5,744 nucleotides of DNA, from positions 1 through 5,744 of the forward strand of contig JAYTDO010000407.1 of NCBI GenBank assembly GCA_043735935.1. The letters are read 5' to 3'. This document shows, one piece after another, positions 1 to 5,366 of this stretch. Source of the stretch: JANLQB01 sp043735935. Lineage in GTDB: Bacteria; Verrucomicrobiota; Verrucomicrobiia; Chthoniobacterales; Chthoniobacteraceae. A program made the translations under genes and the position numbers. The notes under the pieces are model-generated. The model did not search any database. It saw only the letters and a program-made list of their open reading frames with translations, and was not told where the DNA came from. Position 1 is the stretch's first letter. The number at the start of each line of letters is the position of its first letter.

Positions 1-102
1 CTTTCCGACGGCCCCACTCGCACCAGCTCCGGCAGCATCATCGCATTCGTCGATGCGCCCGAGGGCTACGAGATCGAATTGATTCAACGGGCGAGGAGCT
101 GA
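1..102 (+). CDS. gloA: Glyoxalase I (lactoylglutathione lyase), C-terminal end only
   Basis: This is the last 33 codons of a gene that begins before the window. The family converts the hemithioacetal of methylglyoxal and glutathione to S-D-lactoylglutathione in the cytosol, a detoxification step; it is a metal-dependent vicinal-oxygen-chelate enzyme. The visible peptide has the characteristic end of GloA: a strand reading IIAFVDAPEGYEIELIQ, which matches the usual pattern AFVEDPDGYKIELI. The glutamate at visible residue 26 (in EIELI) is the expected last metal ligand. The open frame runs in from base 1 and stops with TGA at 100-102. The toxin gene starts 4 bases later and its ribosome binding site sits in the last gloA codons. 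Other VOC-fold proteins share parts of this pattern, but this exact ending is typical of GloA. Substrate and metal preference cannot be read from the fragment. Confidence 0.85.
   Translation, partial: LSDGPTRTSSGSIIAFVDAPEGYEIELIQRARS
76..87. promoter_or_regulatory. Small overlapping palindromes ahead of the toxin gene, possible operator
   Basis: GAATTGATTC (76-85) and TTGATTCAA (79-87) are overlapping perfect dyads about 20 bases before the toxin start, inside the gloA 3' end. Ribbon-helix-helix antitoxins usually bind short inverted repeats at the promoter of their own operon, so this is where an operator would be expected. I see no convincing -10/-35 pair, and short dyads arise easily by chance, so this is only a candidate. 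Confidence 0.15.
93..98 (+). promoter_or_regulatory. Shine-Dalgarno sequence of the toxin gene
   Basis: GAGGAG lies 8 bases before the ATG at 107, a good match and spacing for a ribosome binding site. It fixes the toxin start and overlaps the last codons of gloA. It is the only strong Shine-Dalgarno sequence ahead of any gene in this window. Confidence 0.75.
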
Positions 103-106
103 CGAG

Positions 107-388
107 ATGGACTTTGACTGGCTGGATGCGCCTTTCGATCTGAAGAAGATCGCCCCCAAGGAAATCGAGGAATCCTTTGAAGATCCCTTTTCGATCCGGC
201 TCCTGCCCGACGGCGTCGGGGAGGATAAGGAGGCGCGTTATTTCAACCTCGGGAAAAGTCTCGATCAGCGCGGGATCTTCACCGTGTTTTGGACCGACGG
301 AAAACGCTATCGCGCGATCCTTTCGCGCGAGATGGCGCCGGAGGAACTGTCTTTCTACGAACGCAAGAACACGGAACTCGGTTACTGA
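107..388 (+). CDS. BrnT-like toxin of a type II toxin-antitoxin module
   Basis: A 93-residue soluble protein, the usual size of BrnT toxins, which have a RelE-like fold and act as ribonucleases that stop translation. It begins with the family-style MDFDW, followed by a helix and the EDPFS element (residues 25-29). The core strands come next (ARYFNLGKS, GIFTVFW and YRAILSREM), and then the acidic/basic helix PEELSFYERKN. The usual KHGVSF stretch near the N terminus is replaced by KKIAPKEIEESF, so this is a divergent member. The identification also rests on context: toxin first, a ribbon-helix-helix antitoxin 7 bases downstream, which is the typical brnTA order. The start is set by the GAGGAG at 93-98. 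In this family the antitoxin binds and neutralises the toxin, and the complex represses the operon. Activity is inferred, not shown; it could be an uncharacterised relative that has lost toxicity. Confidence 0.72.
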   Translation: MDFDWLDAPFDLKKIAPKEIEESFEDPFSIRLLPDGVGEDKEARYFNLGKSLDQRGIFTVFWTDGKRYRAILSREMAPEELSFYERKNTELGY

Positions 389-395
389 GACACGC

Positions 396-659
396 ATGAA
401 AATCATCAGCAACTGGGCCGACATTCCGCGCTTCGAAACCGATGAGGACGAGGCCGCGTTTTGGTCGGAAACGCGCCTCGATGGAAGGCTCATGAACGCG
501 TCGATCCTCAAGGCCGACACGCGCGAGTCCACCACGATCACGCTCCGCTTCGACCCGCGCATGCTCGCCCGCATCAAACGCATCGCGCGGTCGCGCTACC
601 TGAATTACCAGAGCATGATCAAGCAGTGGCTGAGCGAGCGGCTGGAAAAGGAAATGTAG
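396..659 (+). CDS. Ribbon-helix-helix antitoxin (CopG/BrnA-like)
   Basis: An 87-residue protein. The N-terminal half holds the segment IPRFETDEDEAAFWSE (residues 10-25), like the acidic EEAEFW stretch of the CopG-type antitoxin family (Pfam 'CopG antitoxin'), which probably contacts the toxin. The C-terminal half is a ribbon-helix-helix DNA-binding domain: strand TTITLRFDP (46-54), first helix MLARIKRIARSR (56-67), a short turn, and second helix YQSMIKQWLSERLEKE (71-86). Such proteins bind DNA as dimers and repress their own operon. The frame stays open upstream to 177, but the ATG at 396 is preferred because it lies 7 bases after the toxin stop and gives a protein of family length. No clear Shine-Dalgarno precedes it, so translation is probably coupled to the toxin gene. 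Whether it belongs to BrnA proper or to the CopG antitoxin branch is not settled. Confidence 0.8.
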   Translation: MKIISNWADIPRFETDEDEAAFWSETRLDGRLMNASILKADTRESTTITLRFDPRMLARIKRIARSRYLNYQSMIKQWLSERLEKEM

Positions 660-669
660 GAGGCACCGT

Positions 670-689
670 GGGCCGGACTTTCCCGGCCC
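670..689 (+). other. GC-only 7-bp hairpin after the antitoxin gene
   Basis: GGGCCGG (670-676) pairs perfectly with CCGGCCC (683-689) around the 6-base loop ACTTTC; a G-U pair (669/690) could extend it. It starts 10 bases after the antitoxin stop. No T run follows, so it is not a classical intrinsic terminator; it may protect the 3' end of the toxin-antitoxin mRNA or help terminate together with the next stem. Confidence 0.45.
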
Positions 690-698
690 GGGAGAAAT

Positions 699-783
699 GC
701 AGCTCGACCGCGCCCATCGCCCGGTTCCCCCCGGTCCGTGCGACAACCACTGCGGTCGAGCTGCTCCCCTATTTGGATTTTTT
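699..783 (+). terminator. Long 13-bp hairpin followed by a T run, probable terminator or small structured RNA
   Basis: GCAGCTCGACCGC (699-711) is the exact reverse complement of GCGGTCGAGCTGC (752-764). Inside the 40-base loop, TCGC (717-720) pairs with GCGA (740-743), and CCGG (721-724) pairs with CCGG (731-734) around TTCCCC, giving a branched-free stem with an internal loop and a bulge. Six T residues follow at 778-783, but 13 bases after the stem, farther than in a standard intrinsic terminator. On the minus strand the stem is followed directly by ATTTCT, so it may work in both directions. A perfect 13-bp repeat is unlikely by chance in this short gap. Its role as a terminator is inferred. 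Confidence 0.45.
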
Positions 784-786
784 CCC

Positions 787-801
787 GTCCGTTTTTCGGA
801 C
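787..801. repeat. Small hairpin GTCCG-T5-CGGAC
   Basis: GTCCG (787-791) and CGGAC (797-801) form a perfect 5-bp stem with a loop of five T residues, three bases after the T run at 778-783. It may add to termination on the plus strand. It is short and could be a chance structure. Confidence 0.3.
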
Positions 802-846
802 ATGCGCTCCATTAGCAACGGGTATGCCAGTCGCATTTTTGGGCTT

Positions 847-880
847 AATAAAACTGCACACACAGAGAGAAATCGTGTGC
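847..880 (-). terminator. Weak intrinsic-terminator-like hairpin for the kinase-etherase gene
   Basis: Read on the minus strand, GCACAC (880-875) pairs with GTGTGC (861-856) around a 13-base loop and is followed by AGTTTTATT. It lies about 100 bases past the stop of the kinase-etherase gene, in the right orientation to end that transcript. The stem is only 6 bp and the T tract is interrupted, so strength is doubtful. Confidence 0.35.
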
Positions 881-980
881 GGTCTGAGCTGAGGCGAGTT
901 TCCCGCCGGGCGACGGGATGAAACGATTTAGACAGCGTGGCTAACGGTGCGCATGCTATCGCGCCACCTCGCACCGGACG

Positions 981-2714
981 CTAAGCCGACGACAACGCGG
1001 CCCGCACGTTCCAGTTCGCGCGTGCGAGCTTCGCGTGCGCTTCGTCGTACGAAATGCCAAGCGTCTCGCTGACCAGACGCGCGCCACGGTCGCGCAACTT
1101 TTCGTTTGAAATCTGAAGATCGACCATCGCATTGCCTCGCACCCGGCCGAGGCGGATCATCGCGCCCGTTGAGAGAATGTTGAGCGCGACTTTCGTCGCC
1201 GTGCCGGCCTTGAGTCGCGTCGAACCTGTGATGATCTCCGGACCGGTCGGGAGGTCGATTTCCACGTCCCAAGCCGTGGCGCGCTCGCGGGCGGGATTGC
1301 ACGTCAGGAACACGGTCTTTGCCCCACATCCACGCGCCCGCTCCAGCGCCCCGAGCACGAACGGGGTTCGTCCGCTCGCCGCGATTCCGCACACGACGTC
1401 GCCCGCTTTCACTCCGCGCGACAATACCGCCAGCGCCCCGGCTTCCGGCTGGTCTTCCGCGTTCTCGACCGCGCGGTGCAGAGCGGTCAGGCCGCCGGCG
1501 ATGATGCCCTGCACGATGTCCCCGGACACGCCGAATGTGGGCGGAATCTCGCTCGCATCCAGCACGCCGAGGCGCCCGCTCGTTCCGGCACCGACGTAAA
1601 ACAATCGGCCACCTGCCAGCAACGCGGCGCCTACGAGATCCACCGCGGCCGCCAATCCGCCCCGGCACGCTGTGAGCGCGCCACGCACCGATTCCTCTTC
1701 GCTCACGAAAAGATCCACGAACGCCGCGGTCGAAAGTTCATCGAGTTGAGCCGAACGCGGATTGCTCTGCTCGGTCGACGCCGACGCGAGGCGTGGAGTT
1801 TCACGCGCCGTCTCCATCTCCGGTCTCGCGCGAACGCCCGACGCGAGCCAGGCGGCGCCCATCGAGCCCGGTTGCTCGCAGATGCTCACCATCGCGCCCG
1901 GCAGGAGCGTGCTCAGCCGATATTTGTACAAATCCGCATACTCGCGGTGATGCTTGAAAAGCCCGCCGATCAGCTTCACCGCCGGCGCGGCAAGTTCGAG
2001 GCGCTTTGCCACCGCCTCAGTATAGCGCGCCAGGATTTCCGCCCCCTCACTGATCGTCTTGAGCATTTCGCGTTCGCCCGTCCGCGCGGCGCTGAAGATC
2101 GCTGGCGCCAGCCGCGCGACAGACATTTTGTCCGCCTTCATCGCCCACGTCGCGAGGTCGGTCAGCGTATTGAGCGAAAGCTCCCGGAGGATGCGGCCGG
2201 CCAGCGGCGTCATGGTTGGATCGAGGTCGAAATGCGTCAGCACGAGCCGCAACCCTTGACGCGCGAGATCGTAGCCGCCCCCTCGGTCGCCGAGGACATG
2301 GCCCCAGCCGCCCGCCTTGGCGATTTGTCCGCCTTTTCGTCCATGCACCGCCGCGCCAGTGCCGGCGATCACCGCGATGCCGTCGGCGTCGCCGAATGCC
2401 GTCGCAAGTCCCGAGTCGCGATCGCTCCCGAGCGCGATCTCCGCATCCGGCCAGCTCGCGGCCACGAGCCCGCGCAGCCGCGCCCGATCTTCCGCCGTCG
2501 CACACGCTGCGAGGAAGACTCCCACATGCGTGACATCGTGCGGCAACACCGAAAACATCCCGGCCAGCGCCTCATCGGAGACGAGTTGAAGGTTTGAGCC
2601 CGGCAGTTTGCCGCTTGCGGCGATTTTCTCGATCCCCGTGTCGTGTGAAATCACGACCCAGTCGGTTTTCGTGCCGCCGCCTTCTATTCCAAGAACGCGC
2701 TTTGGACTTTGCAT
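981..2714 (-). CDS. murQ: Fusion of BadF/BcrA-type N-acetylhexosamine kinase and MurNAc-6-phosphate etherase (MurQ)
   Basis: A 577-residue cytosolic protein with two enzyme domains. Residues 6-290 form an ASKHA-fold sugar kinase of the BadF/BadG/BcrA family (N-acetylglucosamine or MurNAc kinase). They hold the first phosphate loop GIEGGGTKTDW (9-19), a probable catalytic Asp98, the second phosphate loop VIAGTGAAVHG (115-125), the sugar-binding GGWGHVLGDRGGGYD (135-149) and the adenosine motif LIGGLF (248-253). After a linker (about 291-313), residues 314-577 form MurQ. This half carries a SIS-fold sugar-binding stretch GAGTSGRLGVLDASE (375-389), AASGRTP (445-451) and GSTRLKAGTATK (497-508). 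Glu389 and Glu420 match the two catalytic glutamates of MurQ with the same spacing of 31 residues. MurQ cleaves the lactyl ether of MurNAc-6-P, giving GlcNAc-6-P and D-lactate, so the fusion could carry out two successive steps of peptidoglycan recycling. The MurQ part ends about one helical repeat early. The start at 2714 fits kinase homologues; an ATG at 2735 is an alternative. Neither has a clear Shine-Dalgarno. Confidence 0.88.
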   Translation of the reverse strand: MQSPKRVLGIEGGGTKTDWVVISHDTGIEKIAASGKLPGSNLQLVSDEALAGMFSVLPHDVTHVGVFLAACATAEDRARLRGLVAASWPDAEIALGSDRDSGLATAFGDADGIAVIAGTGAAVHGRKGGQIAKAGGWGHVLGDRGGGYDLARQGLRLVLTHFDLDPTMTPLAGRILRELSLNTLTDLATWAMKADKMSVARLAPAIFSAARTGEREMLKTISEGAEILARYTEAVAKRLELAAPAVKLIGGLFKHHREYADLYKYRLSTLLPGAMVSICEQPGSMGAAWLASGVRARPEMETARETPRLASASTEQSNPRSAQLDELSTAAFVDLFVSEEESVRGALTACRGGLAAAVDLVGAALLAGGRLFYVGAGTSGRLGVLDASEIPPTFGVSGDIVQGIIAGGLTALHRAVENAEDQPEAGALAVLSRGVKAGDVVCGIAASGRTPFVLGALERARGCGAKTVFLTCNPARERATAWDVEIDLPTGPEIITGSTRLKAGTATKVALNILSTGAMIRLGRVRGNAMVDLQISNEKLRDRGARLVSETLGISYDEAHAKLARANWNVRAALSSA

Positions 2715-2748
2715 CTGCTCACTATCGGCAAACATCGCGCCCGCTACA
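2715..2748. promoter_or_regulatory. Very short divergent start region between the kinase-etherase and vanZ-like genes
   Basis: Only 34 bases separate the two proposed start codons. On the plus strand TACAAT (2745-2750, 5 of 6 matches to a -10 box) overlaps the vanZ ATG, without a recognisable -35 partner. On the minus strand, TTGTAG (2749-2744) and GATAGT (2726-2721) sit 17 bases apart and would place transcription start close to the ATG at 2714, implying a nearly leaderless mRNA. Both are weak matches. If the promoters are real they overlap each other and the flanking coding sequence. Confidence 0.22.
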
Positions 2749-3168
2749 ATGCCAGCCTCACTCCGCATCTTCCGTCGCATCTGTTGGATCGGCGTGGCCA
2801 TCTGGGTCGCGACCGTCTTCACGCTCTCGTCGCTCACCGGACCGCAGGTCGAGGAGCTGAATGTCTTCAACGCGTGGGATAAACTGCTCCATTTCCTCGC
2901 CTTCTTCTGCGGCGCGCTTCCACTTGTCCCGGCGCTCGGCTTGAGTCGTCCCTGGCCTGTCCGCAAGATCGTCCGGGTCTCCATCGCGTGCCTCTCGCTC
3001 TATGGCGCGCTCGATGAAGTGCATCAGGTTTTCACCCCGAGCCGCAGCGCGCTCGATCCGGGCGACTGGCTGGCCGACACGCTCGGCAGCGCCACGGGGG
3101 TCGCGCTCGCCATCTTTGTTTATGTCCGATATCAGCGAAAAAATCGCGCGTCTCCGTCAGGAGCTTGA
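2749..3168 (+). CDS. VanZ-like family membrane protein
   Basis: A 139-residue protein with four predicted membrane segments, at about residues 11-29, 46-64, 74-89 and 112-127, and a basic C-terminal tail (RYQRKNR). It carries the conserved pattern of the VanZ-like family: DK...HF (Asp44, Lys45, His48, Phe49) at the second segment, DEVHQ (89-93), then F...R (Arg99) and DPGDW (103-107), and G...G in the last segment. The family is named for VanZ of the vancomycin resistance cluster, which gives low-level teicoplanin resistance, but the chemical role of most members is unknown; a resistance role here would be speculation. The frame is open upstream to 2608, but that part is antisense to the kinase domain, so ATG 2749 is chosen. 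There is no Shine-Dalgarno. The 3' end overlaps ligA by 47 bases, suggesting one transcript and coupled translation. Confidence 0.82.
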   Translation: MPASLRIFRRICWIGVAIWVATVFTLSSLTGPQVEELNVFNAWDKLLHFLAFFCGALPLVPALGLSRPWPVRKIVRVSIACLSLYGALDEVHQVFTPSRSALDPGDWLADTLGSATGVALAIFVYVRYQRKNRASPSGA

Positions 3169-5317
3169 GGAGCACAACCGCCGTTATTACGAACAAGCCG
3201 CGCCGACGATTTCGGATGCGGCGTACGACGCGCTCTTTCGTGAACTGCGCGAACTCGAGGAGGCACATCCCGAGTTTCAATCGCCGGACTCGCCCACGCA
3301 ACGAGTCGGCGGCCGCGCGCTGGAGGGTTTCGCCAAGGTCCGACACGCCGTGCCGATGCTGTCGCTCGACAACCTTTTCGCAAAAGACGGCATCGACGGG
3401 CTTCGGAAGTTTGTCGTCAGCGTAGAGAAACTGCTGCCCGGCGAACCGCTCGAATGGCTCGTCGAGCCGAAGATCGATGGCGTCGCCGTGTCGCTGCGTT
3501 ATGAGGGCGGACGATTCGTCACGGGCGCCACACGCGGCGACGGTGAGACGGGCGACGACATCACCGCGAGCCTTCGCACCGTCCGCAGTGTCCCGCTCAA
3601 GATCGCCCATGCGCCGGACGTGATCGAGGCGCGCGGCGAAGTGTACATGACGGGCGAAGGCTTTCGCCGCATCTGCGACGAGATGGTGGCGAAAGGCGAA
3701 GAGCCGTTTGCCAATGCGCGCAACGCCACTGCCGGCTCGCTCAAACAACTCGATCCGAGCGAAGTCGCCAAGCGTCCGCTCGAAGTCGTCCTCTACGGCC
3801 TCGGCGAATGCAGCGACGAACCGCCCACTCAATCCGCGCTGCTTGAAATGCTCGGCGGCCTCGGCTTTCGCACGCCGCGCTGGCGCAAGCTTTGTCACAC
3901 CGTCCAGGAAGTGCTCGCCGCGATCGAGGAGCTGGACTCCATTCGCGACACGTTCGGCTTCGAGACCGACGGCGCGGTGATCAAGCTCAACTCCGTCGAG
4001 CAGCGCGAGCGGGCGGGTTTCACGTCCCGTTTTCCGAGATGGGCGAAGGCGTGGAAATACGTCGCCGAGCAAGCGGAGACGCGGCTCCGCGCCATCACGG
4101 TGCAGGTCGGCCGCACAGGCGTGCTCACGCCCGTCGCCGAGCTCGAACCGGTCTTCCTTCGCGGCAGCACGATCAGCCGCGCGACGCTTCACAATGAAGA
4201 CGAGATTCGCCGGAAAGACATTCGCATCGGGGACGCCGTCGTGATCGAAAAAGCGGGCGAAGTCATCCCCGCGGTCGTGCGCGTGGTGCTGGCAAAGCGC
4301 CCCGCTGAAGCCGCGCCGTTCGATTTTTCCGCGCATGTCCACGGCGTTTGTCCCGTGTGTGGCGGCGCGATCCGGCGCGATCCCGAGTTCTCCGTCTGGA
4401 TTTGTGAAAATCCCAACTGCGCGGCTCAGAAGACGCGCCGTCTCGAATACTTCGCCAAGCGTGGCGCGCTCGATATCGACAGCCTCGGCGGCATTGTCGC
4501 CGACAAGCTCGTTGAGCGCGGCCTCGTCGATGACCCGCTCGATGTCTTCACGCTCGAATTCGAACCGCTCGCGAAACTCAACCTCGGCACCGACGACGAA
4601 CCGCGCGTCTTCGGCGAAAAGAACGCCCGCAAGCTCCTCGATGCCGCGGAACGCGCGAAGACACTCCCGCTCGCGCGCTGGCTGCACGCGCTCGCCATCC
4701 CCGAAGTCGGCGAGGCGACCGCCCACGACCTCGCGCAACATCACAAAACGATCGGTGCCGTCGCCGCATCGACCGCTCTCCGCGACGTTCTCGAGCTCGA
4801 ACGCCTGCGCGAAGCCAAGGACAAGGACGGAGCCGATGTCGTCGGCGCGAGATTGATCGCCGCGGGCTTCGCAAAGCTCTCGAAGAAAGCCAAGGCAGAG
4901 CCTCGCGATGCCGTGGTCGTCGCGGGACCTGTCGTCGCGCGGGCGGTGCTCGCGTGGTTCGCCAGCGACCGCGGGAAAAGGGTAGTTGAGCGTCTCCAAA
5001 AGCTCGGCATCGAGCCCCGGGGCAAGGCGGAACTCTCCGCAACCGGCCATGCGTTCGCCGGAAAGACGCTCGTCCTCACCGGAACGCTCCACACGATCAA
5101 ACGCGACACCGCGACCGAGCGCGTCCGCGCGCTCGGCGGCAGTGTCAGCGGCAGCGTGAGCAAAAAGACGGACTTCCTTATCGTCGGCGAAAACGCGGGC
5201 TCGAAACTCGACGACGCCCGCAAACACGGCGTTGCCGAGCTGACCGAGGGAGAGTTCCTCGCCATGCTCGAAAGCGGCGCCGCGACGCCGGATCAGGGCG
5301 AGCTGTTTGGGAGCTGA
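3122..5317 (+). CDS. ligA: NAD+-dependent DNA ligase
   Basis: A 731-residue ligase that seals 5'-phosphate/3'-hydroxyl nicks in replication and repair, using NAD+. All domains are present. Domain Ia (1-70) has the NMN-binding pattern RRYYEQAAPTISDAAYD. The nucleotidyltransferase domain has KIDG with the adenylated Lys117, TRGDG (137-141), RGEVYM (171-176), ETDGAVIK (281-288) and WKY (311-313). The OB fold (about 320-400) holds VGRTG. The zinc finger has Cys410, Cys413, Cys428 and Cys433. Helix-hairpin-helix repeats follow (about 440-630), then a BRCT domain (643-724, GKTLVLTGTL). It is some 60 residues longer than E. coli LigA, mostly from an insertion of about 40 residues in the last helix-hairpin-helix region (about 548-601). 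The tail ends QGELFGS. The ATG at 3122 gives the standard N terminus; no Shine-Dalgarno is seen, and translation may be coupled to the overlapping vanZ-like gene. The enzyme is normally essential. Confidence 0.97.
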   Translation: MSDISEKIARLRQELEEHNRRYYEQAAPTISDAAYDALFRELRELEEAHPEFQSPDSPTQRVGGRALEGFAKVRHAVPMLSLDNLFAKDGIDGLRKFVVSVEKLLPGEPLEWLVEPKIDGVAVSLRYEGGRFVTGATRGDGETGDDITASLRTVRSVPLKIAHAPDVIEARGEVYMTGEGFRRICDEMVAKGEEPFANARNATAGSLKQLDPSEVAKRPLEVVLYGLGECSDEPPTQSALLEMLGGLGFRTPRWRKLCHTVQEVLAAIEELDSIRDTFGFETDGAVIKLNSVEQRERAGFTSRFPRWAKAWKYVAEQAETRLRAITVQVGRTGVLTPVAELEPVFLRGSTISRATLHNEDEIRRKDIRIGDAVVIEKAGEVIPAVVRVVLAKRPAEAAPFDFSAHVHGVCPVCGGAIRRDPEFSVWICENPNCAAQKTRRLEYFAKRGALDIDSLGGIVADKLVERGLVDDPLDVFTLEFEPLAKLNLGTDDEPRVFGEKNARKLLDAAERAKTLPLARWLHALAIPEVGEATAHDLAQHHKTIGAVAASTALRDVLELERLREAKDKDGADVVGARLIAAGFAKLSKKAKAEPRDAVVVAGPVVARAVLAWFASDRGKRVVERLQKLGIEPRGKAELSATGHAFAGKTLVLTGTLHTIKRDTATERVRALGGSVSGSVSKKTDFLIVGENAGSKLDDARKHGVAELTEGEFLAMLESGAATPDQGELFGS

Positions 5318-5331
5318 CGCTGGAAATTCGT

Positions 5332-5359
5332 TTGTCGGCACGGCGCGTTGTGCTCTCAT
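5332..5359 (+). promoter_or_regulatory. Weak sigma-70-like promoter candidate before argG
   Basis: TTGTCG (5332-5337) and TCTCAT (5354-5359) each match 4 of 6 consensus bases and are 16 bases apart in the 51-base ligA-argG gap. Transcription would start just before the argG ATG, leaving almost no leader. The match is weak and argG could instead be read from the ligA transcript. Confidence 0.18.
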
Positions 5360-5366
5360 TCGCGCC
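5342..5366 (+). promoter_or_regulatory. GC hairpin directly before the argG start codon
   Basis: GGCGCG (5342-5347) pairs perfectly with CGCGCC (5361-5366) around the 13-base loop TTGTGCTCTCATT. The stem ends two bases before the ATG at 5369, where a ribosome binding site would normally lie. In a read-through transcript from ligA it would cover the initiation region. No T run follows, so it is not an intrinsic terminator. It could be chance in this GC-rich DNA. Confidence 0.3.

Larger units (their letters stand above)
660..980. other. Convergent intergenic region without a gene, rich in inverted repeats
   Basis: This 321-base gap separates the antitoxin gene (+) from the kinase-etherase gene (-), whose stop codons face each other. 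Short open frames here have no recognisable protein features. In order it holds: a 7-bp GC-only hairpin (670-689), a 13-bp hairpin with a paired loop (699-764), a T run (778-783), a 5-bp hairpin with a T5 loop (787-801), a 6-bp hairpin with a T tract on the minus strand (847-880), a 5-bp repeat TCCCG/CGGGA (901-905/914-918), and a bulged hairpin (946-952/961-968) just past the minus-strand stop. Between 802 and 846 I see nothing. The best reading is a shared 3' end and terminator region; a small RNA cannot be excluded. Confidence 0.7.

Noticed and set aside
177..395. N-terminal extension of the antitoxin frame
   Set aside because: It overlaps the toxin gene in another frame, is arginine and serine rich, and the family length and the position 7 bases after the toxin stop favour ATG 396.
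697..921. Possible small protein in the convergent gap
   Set aside because: No ribosome binding site at a sensible distance, no motif, and the first half lies in the strong inverted repeat.
660..980. tRNA, riboswitch or CRISPR in the convergent gap
   Set aside because: No T-arm GTTCGAAT-like box or cloverleaf, no riboswitch core that I recognise, and no repeated spacer pattern.
928..1668. Minus-strand open frame past the etherase stop, considered as a frameshifted C terminus of MurQ
   Set aside because: Its last part, beyond 981, does not resemble the missing helical repeat of MurQ, and the rest is a shadow of the etherase.
1476..2597. Plus-strand open frame of 373 codons opposite the kinase-etherase
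   Set aside because: It is very rich in arginine and histidine and shows no domain; the minus strand carries the clearly conserved enzyme motifs.
2715..2984. N-terminal extension of the kinase-etherase by up to 90 residues
   Set aside because: The extension is antisense to the membrane segments of the vanZ-like gene, has no kinase-like content, and the kinase fold begins with VLGIEGGGTKT only seven residues after the ATG at 2714.
2749..3168. Reading the VanZ-like gene as a glycopeptide resistance gene
   Set aside because: No vanA, vanH, vanX or vanS/R-like gene is nearby, and most VanZ-like proteins sit outside resistance clusters.
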